64,000 nucleotides of DNA from Pasteurellaceae bacterium (GTDB taxonomy: Bacteria > Pseudomonadota > Gammaproteobacteria > Enterobacterales > Pasteurellaceae): assembly GCA_030527795.1 (NCBI GenBank), contig JAUNAB010000001.1, positions 134,856-198,855 on the forward strand, read 5' to 3'. The position numbers were made by a program, and so were the translations under genes. Positions 39,966-49,739 of the stretch are shown here, piece by piece (position 1 is the stretch's first letter; each line of letters begins with the position of its first letter). The notes under the pieces are model-generated. The model was not told the DNA's origin. It searched no databases and saw only the letters and a program-made list of their open reading frames with translations.

Positions 39966-41150
39966 ATGTCCAGTTTATTGAATCTTTTATATATATATGA
40001 TCCTTGGCTATTTCATTTCTTAAGAATGAGTTTTTTAGTCGGTGTCGCTGTATTATTATGGATAGGATATAAATTATATAAAAGACAACTAAATAACTTC
40101 ATTATACCAAAAGATTCTATTTTTGTGCTTATTGGTTTAATTATACTAAGCGTTATACCACTATTAATAAATGGATCTAGAGAACTATCAGTTGTCGCAA
40201 TGTATTGTCGATTGTTAATAATGTTTGTTTTCGGTATTGGCATTTACAATGTATTTTATAGTAACATTAATGGTAAAGAGAAACTGATTTCTGATATAAA
40301 AAATGGAATTATAATTCAAGCTATTATTGGTTTGTTTGCTTTATGTAGCATCCAACTTTTTATTGGTGTCGCTTTAAATTCACATATATTATTACCACGT
40401 TTTTATGGATCTGAGCAAGAATATCGTTTATTTAATTTTACTTCATCGGCTTTCTTCCAGTTGAGTTTGTTTTATCTATTTCTATTACATTTTTTACTAG
40501 CATATAATAACAAAACAGATAAACTGAGCGGATTTTATATTTTTCTTATACTATTTATTGGGGTGATCTCTGGGCGTACTTTCTTTACATTCTCAATATT
40601 AAGCATCCTTATTTATTTTAAATTACGTTATATTCCTTGGTTAATTTTATTTACGATAATTGTGCTATTCTTATCAATCTATTGTCAAGATAATATCTAT
40701 GTAGCTCACGCATTTGAACCTATCATTAATTTAATAAAATATGGAACCTTAGAAAGTTCATCAACAGATACTTTAATGAAAAAGCATTTATTCATTCCTG
40801 AATTAAAACAATTAATTATGGGCGATGGGCATTATTTTACTCCAGAAGGGCATTATTACGGTGGATCAGATTCTGGATTTATTCGTCAGGCATTATATGG
40901 AGGATTAGGTTATTCTTTAGTTTGTTTTTTATTTACTGCGTATTTTGTAAAACGAGTAGCAGAAAATTGGCTAGAGAATAGTTGGTTATTTACGTTATCA
41001 ACACTATTTATTTTATCTATCCTAAACATAAAAGCTGATACCTATGCGTTCCCAGGTTTAATGTTGGTGTTATTAATGTTTTTATCTTTGTTTAGTGATA
41101 ATAACAATCAACGTGAAAAGAAAGTGATTTTATTTCAACGAGAAAAATAA
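39966..41150 (+). CDS. wzy: Putative polysaccharide polymerase (Wzy-like)
   Basis: A 394-residue protein with about ten hydrophobic helices and one larger external loop (about residues 245-300, containing SSSTDTLMKKHLFIPELKQ and GDGHYFTPEGHYYGGSDSG). This topology and the Gly/Tyr-rich loop resemble O-antigen polymerases. Sequence identity within this class is very low, so the call rests on topology and its place between a flippase and glycosyltransferases. It overlaps the next gene by one base (TAATG). Very AT-rich. Confidence 0.65.
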   Translation: MSSLLNLLYIYDPWLFHFLRMSFLVGVAVLLWIGYKLYKRQLNNFIIPKDSIFVLIGLIILSVIPLLINGSRELSVVAMYCRLLIMFVFGIGIYNVFYSNINGKEKLISDIKNGIIIQAIIGLFALCSIQLFIGVALNSHILLPRFYGSEQEYRLFNFTSSAFFQLSLFYLFLLHFLLAYNNKTDKLSGFYIFLILFIGVISGRTFFTFSILSILIYFKLRYIPWLILFTIIVLFLSIYCQDNIYVAHAFEPIINLIKYGTLESSSTDTLMKKHLFIPELKQLIMGDGHYFTPEGHYYGGSDSGFIRQALYGGLGYSLVCFLFTAYFVKRVAENWLENSWLFTLSTLFILSILNIKADTYAFPGLMLVLLMFLSLFSDNNNQREKKVILFQREK

Positions 41151-42055
41151 TGTTAGAAAGAATGAATGCGTTATTTAGTATTATTGTGCCATCATATAAT
41201 CGGCAACAAGATATATTACAATTATTAGTTAGTCTTAATCAGCAAACAATAAAGAATTTTGAAGTTATAGTTGTGGATGATTGCTCCCCAATACCCATTC
41301 AAATTGAGCAAGAGTTTAGCTTTCCGCTGCGTATTATTCGTAATCAAAAAAATTCTGGTCCTGCGATTAGTCGGAATGTTGGCGCACAGCACGCATTAAA
41401 TGAATGGCTATTATTTTTAGATGATGACGATCGTTTTGTAGACAATAAATGTCAATTACTTACAGAATTGATTACTCCTAATTCAACTTGTAATTTTATT
41501 TATCATCCCGCTGAATGTTTAATGGTAAATCAAGGATTTACTTATTTTACGCATCCTTATAGCGATCCTAAAATGTTGACCTTGGATAATCTGTTAGGTG
41601 GCAATAAATTAGGTGGAATGCCAATGATCGCTATAAAAAATGCTTTTTTTCAACAGCTTGGTGGGTTGTCTGATAAATTACGTTCACTAGAAGATTATGA
41701 TTTTGTGCTTAAATTGGTTTCTAACCCTGAATTTTCACCCGCGTATTTGGACAATGCTTTAACAAAATGCACATTTCATACTAAGCGTGCGAGTGTATCT
41801 ACCGATACAACCAACACCGAGTTAGCCATTGAGCAAATTCGTGAGCAATATGTAAAAACACCACAGCAACAACAAAAGTTTAATGTGAACGCCTTATATA
41901 TGCTAGCTTACCCAAATATTATGAATTTATCGCGCAAAGCAGCAAAATATTATTGGCAAATGTTTAAACTTAGCCATAGCGCCAAGCATTTGATGATGGC
42001 AGTAGCTACGTTTATTTCGCCAAGTTTAGCAATTAATTTAAAAAGATTTATTTAA
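41150..42055 (+). CDS. Family 2 glycosyltransferase
   Basis: A 301-residue GT-A enzyme. FSIIVPSYNRQQDILQLLVS (residues 9-28), NFEVIVVDDCSP (nucleotide-sugar binding Asp pair), NSGPAISRNVGAQHA and the metal-binding LLFLDDDDRF near 98 are all present. LRSLEDYDFVLKLV near 180 gives the catalytic ED. The first Met is at the TAATG junction; a second Met at 41162 is possible. The sugar is unknown. It lies two bases from the next glycosyltransferase gene. Confidence 0.9.
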   Translation: MLERMNALFSIIVPSYNRQQDILQLLVSLNQQTIKNFEVIVVDDCSPIPIQIEQEFSFPLRIIRNQKNSGPAISRNVGAQHALNEWLLFLDDDDRFVDNKCQLLTELITPNSTCNFIYHPAECLMVNQGFTYFTHPYSDPKMLTLDNLLGGNKLGGMPMIAIKNAFFQQLGGLSDKLRSLEDYDFVLKLVSNPEFSPAYLDNALTKCTFHTKRASVSTDTTNTELAIEQIREQYVKTPQQQQKFNVNALYMLAYPNIMNLSRKAAKYYWQMFKLSHSAKHLMMAVATFISPSLAINLKRFI

Positions 42056-42056
42056 G

Positions 42057-42878
42057 ATGAAATTTTCAGTATTAATGTCCCTATATAATAAGGAAAATCC
42101 CCTTTATTTTACGCAAAGTTTGCAAAGTTTAGTGGAGCAGACCTATCCCGCGGATCAAATTTTGTTAGTTTTAGATGGGCCTATTACGCCAGAATTAGAG
42201 CAAGTGATAGCATCTTATCAAGATAAACTTCCGCTAAAATTAATTCCTTTGCCCCAAAATGTCGGGTTAGGTAAAGCCTTAAATGAAGGGATTAAGCAAA
42301 GTGCGAATGAGTGGTTATTTCGTATGGACACTGACGATATTTGCTATCCAGAACGTTTTGCCAAACAGGTAGAATATATTCAATCTCATCCTGATGTGGT
42401 GTTATTTAGTACGCAAATTGCGGAATTTGATCAAAATCCGAAAGAGATTGTTAGTATCCGCAAAGTTCCCACTGAGTATGCTGAAATTGTTGAATTTAAC
42501 AAAATGCGTTGCCCTTTTAACCATATGACCGTGGCATATAAAAAATCTTTACTCGAGCAAGTGGGGTATTATCAGCATCACTTGTTTTTGGAAGATTATA
42601 ATCTTTGGAATCGCATTATTGCCACGGGGCTTCCTGTGGGGAACTTGCCTGATGTTCTGTTGTATGCAAGGACGAATGGCAACGCAATGGTTAGCCGTCG
42701 CCGTGGTTGGACATACGCGAAAAGTGAGTGGAAACTCTATTTGCTAAAACGTAAGCTACATATTCAATCAACATTATCGGGATTTGTTACTTTTTTAGCT
42801 CGTACTTTACCCCGTTTATTGCCTGTGTCGCTATTAAAACGCATTTATCAAGTTTTACGCAAAAATGATTCAAAATAG
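42057..42878 (+). CDS. Family 2 glycosyltransferase, LsgF/AmsE-like
   Basis: A 273-residue GT2 enzyme similar along its length to Haemophilus LsgF and Erwinia AmsE. MKFSVLMSLYNKENPLYF, QILLVLDGPITPEL, NVGLGKALNEGI, the metal site FRMDTDDICYPERF near 90-103, RCPFNHMTVAYKK near 155, and LEDYNLWNRI near 182 are shared. It ends the polysaccharide locus. The start of mltB lies very close, with a possible overlapping Met at 42865. In lsg loci the homologue adds a hexose to lipooligosaccharide. Confidence 0.9.
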   Translation: MKFSVLMSLYNKENPLYFTQSLQSLVEQTYPADQILLVLDGPITPELEQVIASYQDKLPLKLIPLPQNVGLGKALNEGIKQSANEWLFRMDTDDICYPERFAKQVEYIQSHPDVVLFSTQIAEFDQNPKEIVSIRKVPTEYAEIVEFNKMRCPFNHMTVAYKKSLLEQVGYYQHHLFLEDYNLWNRIIATGLPVGNLPDVLLYARTNGNAMVSRRRGWTYAKSEWKLYLLKRKLHIQSTLSGFVTFLARTLPRLLPVSLLKRIYQVLRKNDSK

Positions 42879-42885
42879 GTATGTT

Positions 42886-43986
42886 ATGCAAATGAAACAA
42901 AAATTAACTGCACTTGCACTGTGTTTATTGGTTGTGGGCTGTTCATCGACTAACCCCCATTTGTCTAAAATTGAAAAGATCAATGCCAATGCGAGCTACA
43001 ACAAAAGTCGCACAATGGATAATTTTAATGATTATGTTCAATTTCTAAAAGGAAAAGCGGCTGCACAAGGAGTGTCAATGTCCACGCTCACGGCACAAAA
43101 TAATATTTATTATATTAGCAAAGCCGTGGATCTTGATCGTCAACAAGCTGGCAGGATTAAAAAACGTGATCCAAATGAACCGCCACGAGCAAATCCAAAC
43201 GGAACAACTAATTATCTTAATCGTGTGTTGACTGACAACAAGGTGAATATCGCGGCAGAACGCTATTGGGAAGTGAAAAGCCAATTAGAAAAAGCAAGTC
43301 AACGCTATGGGGTGCAAAAAGAGTATTTGCTCGCACTATGGGGAATGGAAAGCAGTTTTGGGCATTATCAAGGGCGTTACGATGTGCTTTCGGTATTAGC
43401 CACATTGGCATTTGACGGGCGGCGAGAAGCCTTGTTTAGCAAAGAATTTGTTAATGCATTAAAAATGTTGGATCGCGATCATATCAGCAGAGCTAAAATG
43501 TTAGGCTCGTGGGCTGGAGCAATGGGGCAAACTCAATTTATGCCAAGTGCATTTTTAAATTATGCCGCAGATGGCAGTGGCGATGGTGTCAAAGATATTT
43601 GGCAAAACCCTTATGATGTTTTTGCGTCTATTGCCAATTATTTGCATACGGTAGGTTGGAACGATAAATTGCCTTGGGGCGTTGAAGTGAGCTTAACTCA
43701 ACCTATTGACTTAGCATTGTCTGGCATTGAGAAAAATAAAGCCCGTTCTTTAACGGATTGGCAGGCGAGAGGGATCATTTTGCGAAATGCAAGTTTACTG
43801 GATCAACAAAAACTTTCAGCACTGTCGCAAGCGGATTTATGGCTTGTACGCCCTGATCGTGAGGCGGACAGAGCATTTTTAGTGTCTAATAATTTCCGCA
43901 CGATCTTAGATTGGAATAAATCAAATTACTTTGCGGTCAGCATTGGTATGTTTGCCGATCGGATAAAACAAGCAACGGGGATGTAA
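42886..43986 (+). CDS. mltB: Membrane-bound lytic murein transglycosylase B
   Basis: A 366-residue lipoprotein with signal around QKLTALALCLLVVGC and lipobox VVGC. MltB cleaves the MurNAc-GlcNAc bond of peptidoglycan to give anhydro-MurNAc. The catalytic Glu is in LALWGMESSFGHYQGRYD, followed by SWAGAMGQTQFMPSAFL and DIWQNPYDVFASIANYL, all typical of the SltB/MltB family. Several in-frame Met codons precede the signal (42865, 42886, 42892); the second follows AGG at good spacing. It is followed by a USS hairpin. Confidence 0.92.
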   Translation: MQMKQKLTALALCLLVVGCSSTNPHLSKIEKINANASYNKSRTMDNFNDYVQFLKGKAAAQGVSMSTLTAQNNIYYISKAVDLDRQQAGRIKKRDPNEPPRANPNGTTNYLNRVLTDNKVNIAAERYWEVKSQLEKASQRYGVQKEYLLALWGMESSFGHYQGRYDVLSVLATLAFDGRREALFSKEFVNALKMLDRDHISRAKMLGSWAGAMGQTQFMPSAFLNYAADGSGDGVKDIWQNPYDVFASIANYLHTVGWNDKLPWGVEVSLTQPIDLALSGIEKNKARSLTDWQARGIILRNASLLDQQKLSALSQADLWLVRPDREADRAFLVSNNFRTILDWNKSNYFAVSIGMFADRIKQATGM

Positions 43987-43993
43987 AGGTATT

Positions 43994-44033
43994 AACCGCG
44001 GTCAAAAAAACGATTGGATTTTTGACCGCGGTT
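43994..44033. terminator. Inverted USS pair between mltB and parC
   Basis: Perfect arms AACCGCGGTCAAAAA (43994-44008) and TTTTTGACCGCGGTT (44019-44033) between two convergent genes. Seven bases from the mltB stop. Confidence 0.85.
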
Positions 44034-44051
44034 TTTGTTAATAGTGACGAA

Positions 44052-46298
44052 TTAGCTAGGATCCACAATTTCAATTTGCGTGTCTGCGTGTAAACCGCGT
44101 GGTAGGCTTGTTCCTTTTCGTCCACGTTCTGCACGGAATTTCTGCCAATCTTCTGGTTTTAGCGTGATTTTCCGTTTTCCGCTATGGAAAATGAGCGTGC
44201 TATTTTCTTTGATTAACAATAAACGATGTAAAATATCCTTGCGAGCTTTAGCATCGGCAGCACTGATATTAATAATCTTGTTACCTTTACCTTTGGATAA
44301 GCAAGGGAGATCTTGCAATGGGAAAATTAACATTCTGCCTGCAGAGGTAATGGCTAACAGCAGTGCATTTTCGTCGTCAATGCGTAATGGCGGTAACACT
44401 TTGGCGTTTTCTGGTAAAGAAATCAAGGCTTTACCTGCTTTATTACGGGAAATTAAATCATTAAATTGACAAATAAATCCATAGCCTGCGTCCGATGCCA
44501 TAAGCAATTTCTGTTTTTCATTTTCAATTAAGACCTGTTCAACACTTGCTCCCGTTGGCAAACTGAGCTTCCCTGTGAGCGGTTCACCCTGCGAACGAGC
44601 AGAAGGCAAACTTAGCGGTTCAAGTGCATAACTTCGCCCCGTGCTATCAATAAATACCGCCGATTGATTGCTTTTGCCCATTGCGTGTGCCAGATAGTTA
44701 TCCCCCGCTTTATAACTCAGATTTTGTGGATCAATATCGTGTCCTTTCGCACAACGCACCCAACCCATTTCAGATAAAATCACACTCACAGGTTCCGTTG
44801 GTAGCATTTCATTTTCTGCGATGGCTTTAGATTCTGATCGTTCAATTAATGGCGAACGGCGTGGGCTTGCGTAAGTTCTGGCATCTTGCTGAATTTCTTT
44901 TTTCAATAAGCTATTTAAACGGCGTTCAGAAGAGAGGACTTGTTGCAAACTATCACGCTCATCGGCAAGTTTATTTTGTTCTGCTTGTAATTCGTGTTCT
45001 TCCAGTTTGGCTAAATGGCGTAAGCGTAAATTTAAAATCGCTTCCGCTTGTTCTTCACTCAAATTAAAGCGAGCTATTAACTTGGCTTTCGGATCGTCTT
45101 CGTTGCGAATAATATCGATCACTTCATCAATATTTAAATAAGCAATCAATAATCCTTGTAAAATATGCAAACGAGCATTGACTTTATCGAGCCGATATTG
45201 CAAACGGCGTGTAACCGTAGTGCGTCTAAATTGCAGCCATTCAGTCAAAATTTCAAGTAAATTTTTGACCGCGGGTTTGTTATCTAAACCAATCATATTC
45301 ATATTGATACGATAACTTTTTTCTAAATCCGTTGTTGCGAATAAATGATCCATTAACGCATCTAAATCAATGCGATTGGAGCGTGGCACAATCACTAAAC
45401 GCACAGGGCTTTCCTGATCGCCTTCATCACGCACATCTTCAACCATCGGCAGTTTTTTTGCATTCATTTGATCAGCGATTTGTGCTTGAATTTTGCTTGG
45501 TGAAGCTTGGTGTGGTAACGCTGTGATGACGATTTCACCTTCTTCTTTTTTCCATACCGCACGCATTTTGATTGAACCGCGGCCATTTTCGTAGATTTTT
45601 TTTATTTCAGCTTTTGGCGAAATAATTTCGGCTTCTGTTGGAAAATCAGGGCCTTGTACAATGGTTAAGAGATCATCAAGATTAGCTTTGGGATTATCTA
45701 ACAGAAATACTAAAGCATCGGCAATTTCATTTAAATTATGAGGGGGAATATCCGTTGCCATACCCACTGCGATCCCTGTAGTGCCGTTGAGCAAAATATG
45801 AGGCAAACGGGCAGGTAAATATTGCGGTTCTTCTAGCGTACCATCAAAGTTAAGCTGATAATCCACCGTGCCTTGTCCTAATTCGCTTAATAGCAATTCA
45901 GCGACTTTTGATAAACGGGATTCCGTGTAACGCATTGCGGCAAAGGATTTCGGATCGTCAGGCGCTCCCCAGTTTCCTTGCCCATCAACCAACGGATAAC
46001 GGTAGGAAAAAGGCTGTGCCATTAGCACCATTGCTTCATAACAAGCACTATCGCCGTGTGGATGAAATTTCCCTAATACATCGCCCACGGTACGTGCGGA
46101 TTTTTTGTATTTGGCACTGGCATTTAAGCCTAATTCCGACATCGCATAAATAATTCGGCGTTGCACAGGTTTTAGACCGTCACCAATAAATGGCAAGGCA
46201 CGATCCATAATCACATACATTGAATAGTTGAGATACGCACTTTCGGTAAAGTCGCGTAGTGGCATTTGTTCAATGCCTTCGTAATTAATTGTTGTCAT
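44052..46298 (-). CDS. parC: DNA topoisomerase IV subunit A
   Basis: ParC is the cleavage subunit of topoisomerase IV, which decatenates daughter chromosomes. The 748-residue protein has the active Tyr in [11 protein letters not shown] (residue 124) and the quinolone-resistance region [10 protein letters not shown] (residues 79-88). Ser84 and Glu88, the equivalents of E. coli Ser80 and Glu84, have their wild-type identity. A C-terminal beta-pinwheel follows from about 500. It lies 99 bases after parE on the minus strand, separated by a USS hairpin. Confidence 0.97.
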   Translation of the reverse strand: MTTINYEGIEQMPLRDFTESAYLNYSMYVIMDRALPFIGDGLKPVQRRIIYAMSELGLNASAKYKKSARTVGDVLGKFHPHGDSACYEAMVLMAQPFSYRYPLVDGQGNWGAPDDPKSFAAMRYTESRLSKVAELLLSELGQGTVDYQLNFDGTLEEPQYLPARLPHILLNGTTGIAVGMATDIPPHNLNEIADALVFLLDNPKANLDDLLTIVQGPDFPTEAEIISPKAEIKKIYENGRGSIKMRAVWKKEEGEIVITALPHQASPSKIQAQIADQMNAKKLPMVEDVRDEGDQESPVRLVIVPRSNRIDLDALMDHLFATTDLEKSYRINMNMIGLDNKPAVKNLLEILTEWLQFRRTTVTRRLQYRLDKVNARLHILQGLLIAYLNIDEVIDIIRNEDDPKAKLIARFNLSEEQAEAILNLRLRHLAKLEEHELQAEQNKLADERDSLQQVLSSERRLNSLLKKEIQQDARTYASPRRSPLIERSESKAIAENEMLPTEPVSVILSEMGWVRCAKGHDIDPQNLSYKAGDNYLAHAMGKSNQSAVFIDSTGRSYALEPLSLPSARSQGEPLTGKLSLPTGASVEQVLIENEKQKLLMASDAGYGFICQFNDLISRNKAGKALISLPENAKVLPPLRIDDENALLLAITSAGRMLIFPLQDLPCLSKGKGNKIINISAADAKARKDILHRLLLIKENSTLIFHSGKRKITLKPEDWQKFRAERGRKGTSLPRGLHADTQIEIVDPS

Positions 46299-46316
46299 TG
46301 TTTTTACTCTAAGGGG

Positions 46317-46352
46317 CTAAAACCGCGGATAAAATTTCAGGCTTTTTTTGAC
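46317..46352 (-). terminator. Inverted USS pair between parE and parC
   Basis: CTAAAACCGCGG and CCGCGGTTTAG face each other around an AT-rich loop containing TTTTTTTG. The arms are shorter than at other sites. It lies between two genes of the same direction, so it may attenuate rather than end parE transcription. Confidence 0.6.
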
Positions 46353-46397
46353 CGCGGTTTAGATAAATTCAGGAATATTATGCAAATATCGTCAACA

Positions 46398-48296
46398 TTA
46401 AACGGTTAAATCCACTTGATTACCACGTTGTTGTAACCACTGTTTGCGATCTTCGGCACGTTTTTTGGCTAGCAACATATCCATCAACTCAAGGGTTTGG
46501 GTTTGCTCAAACTCATCGGGTTCGTAGGTTAATTGCACTAAGCGGCGTGTGTTAGGATCCATTGTGGTTTCGCGTAATTGCGATGGATTCATTTCGCCTA
46601 ATCCTTTAAAACGTTGTACATTAGGCTTTCCTTTTTTGGTTGCCAAACGTTCTAAAATCGCTTCTTTCTCGCCTTCATCTAGGGCATAAAATACCTCTTT
46701 GCCAAGATCAATCCGATACAATGGCGGCATTGCCACATAAACGTGTCCTTGCTGAACTAAATGCGGGAAGTGGCGTAAAAATAAGGCACAGAGCAGAGTA
46801 GCGATATGCAAGCCATCGGAGTCCGCATCGGCAAGAATACAGACTTTTCCATAGCGTAATTGCGACAGGTTATCGCTATCAGGATCGATCCCCAACGCAA
46901 CGGCAATATTATGTACTTCTTCTGAACCTAACACTTGATCCGATGAAACTTCCCAAGTATTTAGGATCTTACCGCGTAATGGCAAAATGGCTTGGTATTC
47001 CCGTTCACGTGCTTGTTTTGCCGAACCGCCAGCGGAATCCCCTTCCACTAGGAATAATTCTGTTTTTGCCATATCTTGTGAAGTGCAATCAGCTAATTTA
47101 CCTGGTAATGCAGGGCCTGCGGTGAGCTTTTTACGCACCACTTTTTTGGCAGCACGCAAACGCCGTTGAGCAGAATTAATCGCCATTTCAGCTAATAGTT
47201 CAGCTTGGGAAATATTTTGATTCAGCCATAAGCTGAACGCATCTTTGACAACCCCACTGACAAACACTGCACTTTGACGTGATGAAAGACGTTCTTTGGT
47301 TTGCCCTGCAAATTGAGGATCTTGCATCTTTAGCGAGAGCACATAAGCACAACGATCCCAAATATCATCAGCACTTAGTTTCACGCCACGCGGTAGCAGA
47401 TTGCGAAATTCACAAAATTCACGCATTGCATCAAGTAAACCTTGGCGTAAGCCATTAACGTGGGTGCCACCTTGCACGGTTGGAATTAAGTTTACATAGC
47501 TTTCAGCCAGTAATTCACCGCCTTCGGGCAACCATAATAACGCCCAGGTTACTTGTTCACTGCTCCCTGTAAAGTCGCCAACAAAGGCTTGTTCGGGTAG
47601 CGATGGTAAACCGTTGACACTTTCCATCAAATAATCGGAAAGCCCGTCTTGATAGAGCCAAGTTTCTTCACTGTTGTTAATTTTATCAATAAATTTGATT
47701 TCTAAACCTGAGCATAAAATGGCTTTGGCACGTAGTAAATGGCGCAAGCGAGTGACTGAGAATTTGTCGCTATCAAAATATTTCGGATTGGGTTTGAAAT
47801 GAACGGTTGTGCCTGTCGTGCGTCTGCCACAGCTGCCAATCACTTCTAATTCTTGGACTTTTTCCCCATTTTCAAACGCAATATGATAGATTTGTCCATC
47901 ACGTTTAATGGTAATGTCAACACGTTCTGACAAGGCATTTACAACAGAAATCCCTACCCCGTGTAATCCGCCTGAAAAGGTATAGTTTTTATTTGAAAAT
48001 TTACCGCCTGCGTGCAGTTTACTTAAAATTAATTCTACCCCTGAGATTTTTTCTTGTGGGTGAATATCAACGGGCATTCCTCGCCCGTCGTCGATGACTT
48101 CAAGGGATTGGTCTTTATGTAAAATAACTTCAATTTTGGTGGCGTGACCCGCTAAGGCTTCATCAACACTGTTATCAATCACTTCTTGCCCCAAATGGTT
48201 TGGTCGAGCGGTGTCGGTGTACATTCCAGGGAGTAGTTGTACGGGTTGTAAATCTTTAAGAACGGTAATATCCGTTGCAGAGTAGTTATTTTGCAT
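46398..48296 (-). CDS. parE: DNA topoisomerase IV subunit B
   Basis: ParE is the ATPase subunit of topoisomerase IV. The 632-residue protein has the GHKL ATP site (VIDNSVDEALAGHA, VIDDGRGMPVDIH, GGLHGVGISVVNAL) in the first 130 residues. The toprim domain has ELFLVEGDSAGGSAKQARE near 415 and ADADSDGLHI near 490. IQRFKGLGEMNPSQL-type sequence (VQRFKGLGEMNPSQLRETT) closes the core. It is followed by parC on the same strand. Confidence 0.97.
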   Translation of the reverse strand: MQNNYSATDITVLKDLQPVQLLPGMYTDTARPNHLGQEVIDNSVDEALAGHATKIEVILHKDQSLEVIDDGRGMPVDIHPQEKISGVELILSKLHAGGKFSNKNYTFSGGLHGVGISVVNALSERVDITIKRDGQIYHIAFENGEKVQELEVIGSCGRRTTGTTVHFKPNPKYFDSDKFSVTRLRHLLRAKAILCSGLEIKFIDKINNSEETWLYQDGLSDYLMESVNGLPSLPEQAFVGDFTGSSEQVTWALLWLPEGGELLAESYVNLIPTVQGGTHVNGLRQGLLDAMREFCEFRNLLPRGVKLSADDIWDRCAYVLSLKMQDPQFAGQTKERLSSRQSAVFVSGVVKDAFSLWLNQNISQAELLAEMAINSAQRRLRAAKKVVRKKLTAGPALPGKLADCTSQDMAKTELFLVEGDSAGGSAKQAREREYQAILPLRGKILNTWEVSSDQVLGSEEVHNIAVALGIDPDSDNLSQLRYGKVCILADADSDGLHIATLLCALFLRHFPHLVQQGHVYVAMPPLYRIDLGKEVFYALDEGEKEAILERLATKKGKPNVQRFKGLGEMNPSQLRETTMDPNTRRLVQLTYEPDEFEQTQTLELMDMLLAKKRAEDRKQWLQQRGNQVDLTV

Positions 48297-48407
48297 AGGC
48301 CATAAGATTAAAAATAAATTTAAGATAGCTCATTTTAGCAAAAATCTGTTTTTTATTGTAGAAAAATACCAAAATAGTGATCCACGGTTTTGTTTCTCTC
48401 TTAATAA

Positions 48408-48432
48408 AAAATCCTTCCAAATGGAAGGATTT
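48408..48432 (-). terminator. Terminator of the rpmE2-rpmJ2 transcript
   Basis: Arms AAATCCTTCC (48409-48418) and GGAAGGATTT (48423-48432) with loop AAAT. On the minus strand the stem is followed by TTTTTTATT. Confidence 0.8.
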
Positions 48433-48482
48433 GAGGTTTGATCTCGGCGATCTTTATACAAGGAAACAATTTATGTAGCGGT

Positions 48483-48626
48483 TTAACGGCGTTTTTTCTT
48501 TCCGCCTTGACGTGCTTTAAAACGCGGATTTTCTTTGCAAATGACATAAACTACACCGTGACGGCGAACGACTTTGCAATTCGGGTGACGTGTTTTGGCA
48601 CTTTTTAATGAAGCTAAGACTTGCAT
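48483..48626 (-). CDS. rpmJ2: 50S ribosomal protein L36, zinc-free type (YkgO-like)
   Basis: A 47-residue protein, too short for most gene finders: it starts [20 protein letters not shown], has [20 protein letters not shown] and ends GGKKKRR. This is the longer YkgO form of L36, which lacks the complete zinc ribbon (the four-ligand Cys3His set). It is 12 bases after the L31 type B gene and preceded by AAAAGGATGATCCA. Such pairs replace the zinc-containing proteins when zinc is scarce. One rare feature is the pair of Cys (residues 17 and 30), also seen in YkgO relatives. Confidence 0.9.
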   Translation of the reverse strand: MQVLASLKSAKTRHPNCKVVRRHGVVYVICKENPRFKARQGGKKKRR

Positions 48627-48638
48627 TGGATCATCCTT

Positions 48639-48905
48639 TTAAGATTTTTGATTTAAACCAAATTTGCCATAACGATTAGCAAATTCACTTGCACGTCCTT
48701 CATTGCCAATTTGGCGCGTTTTACCCGTATAAAAAGGATGGGATGCGGAACTGGTATCACACATAAAAACAGGATATTCCTTACCATCTTCCCATTTCAT
48801 TGTGTTTGTGGTGCGCGCACAAGAACGGATTAAAAATCCTTTTTTTGCATTGCTATCGTAAAATAGCACGGTACGATAATTATCGGGATGAATGCCTTTT
48901 TTCAT
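48639..48905 (-). CDS. rpmE2: 50S ribosomal protein L31 type B
   Basis: An 88-residue L31 of the B type (YkgM-like). [20 protein letters not shown] and [24 protein letters not shown] are diagnostic. It lacks the CxxC zinc site of the A type. In many bacteria it is repressed by Zur and made in zinc shortage. It heads a two-gene unit with rpmJ2. A promoter overlapped by a small dyad lies upstream. Confidence 0.95.
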   Translation of the reverse strand: MKKGIHPDNYRTVLFYDSNAKKGFLIRSCARTTNTMKWEDGKEYPVFMCDTSSASHPFYTGKTRQIGNEGRASEFANRYGKFGLNQKS

Positions 48906-48938
48906 AACTCGCCTTCTTTTTTATTGATGAAAAATAAG

Positions 48939-48977
48939 TAATGTGACGCATTATACATAGAGAAAAATAAAAAGCAA
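48939..48977 (-). promoter_or_regulatory. rpmE2 promoter with a dyad at the -10/start region
   Basis: On the minus strand TTGCTT (48977-48972), 16 bases, and TATAAT (48955-48950) form a promoter. TAATGTGACGCATTA (48939-48953) is a 5-bp dyad with a 5-base centre that covers the end of the -10 and the start site. Its position suits a repressor. Zur is the candidate because of the regulated genes, but the match to known Zur boxes is only partial. Confidence 0.45.
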
Positions 48978-49012
48978 AACTTATTTTTCAAAAATAAATA
49001 AGGTTAAGCGTT

Positions 49013-49705
49013 CTATATCGATTGTTTAAAGGCTTCAAGAGGATTTAATACTCTAGGTGTGCGGAAATAATCACTATCGGTTTGCAGTGATAAGGGATAC
49101 GTTCGCTTTTGTGCTACAAGTGCGGTAATGGAATATTGCGTTTTTGCTAAATGTTGTTGTGCTAATACCTCAAAATTTAGCAGTTGTAACCAATCAATGA
49201 TTCGGCAGGTTAAATATTGCCGAAAGGCAAATTTAGGTTGACCTGTTTTGTGTAAATAACGTTTAAAAATCAAAGGACTAAATGGATTAAAAAGCGAAAT
49301 AAAAAGATAGCCATCATCAGTAATAACGCAGTTAATTTCACGTAAAACTTGATGGGGATCGGCACAAAAATTTAAGCTATTTATCAAAAAACAAGCCCCA
49401 ATTGATTGCTGTACAAAGGGCAATGCGGTTGGATTAGCTTGAAGAAGACTATAATTTGACTGAAAAACGGGCTGAAATTGATCCGCGGTAATGTCGGGCT
49501 GAAGTAGAATTTGATGGGGGAGAGGTAGATCAAACTGCAATTCTCCGCTTAACCCACCAATATACAAAATATGTTCATCTAAAATTTTTGTTAGCCAAGG
49601 CGAAAAATACGCACGAATTGCGTTACAATAGCGTAATCCTTGTGGCAGTTGTTGCCAACTTGTCGGTAAAGTCATTGGTTTGTCAGATTTTGCTTGCCAA
49701 TTCAT
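49013..49705 (-). CDS. yafS: YafS-like SAM-dependent methyltransferase
   Basis: A 230-residue protein of the class I methyltransferase fold, paired with gloB as in E. coli and Haemophilus. ILYIGGLSGELQF near residue 47 takes the place of the usual GxGxG motif I. LPFVQQSIGACFLINSLNFCADPHQVLREI near 95-125 is the Methyltransf_11-like post-motif region (quoted as two parts of the same stretch). The glycine motif is weak, so catalytic activity is not certain. A classical AAGTGCGGT lies inside at 49118-49126. It is divergent from gloB with a 34-base gap. Confidence 0.8.
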   Translation of the reverse strand: MNWQAKSDKPMTLPTSWQQLPQGLRYCNAIRAYFSPWLTKILDEHILYIGGLSGELQFDLPLPHQILLQPDITADQFQPVFQSNYSLLQANPTALPFVQQSIGACFLINSLNFCADPHQVLREINCVITDDGYLFISLFNPFSPLIFKRYLHKTGQPKFAFRQYLTCRIIDWLQLLNFEVLAQQHLAKTQYSITALVAQKRTYPLSLQTDSDYFRTPRVLNPLEAFKQSI

Positions 49706-49739
49706 ATTTCACCTTAACTTCATTACAAGGGGATATTTT

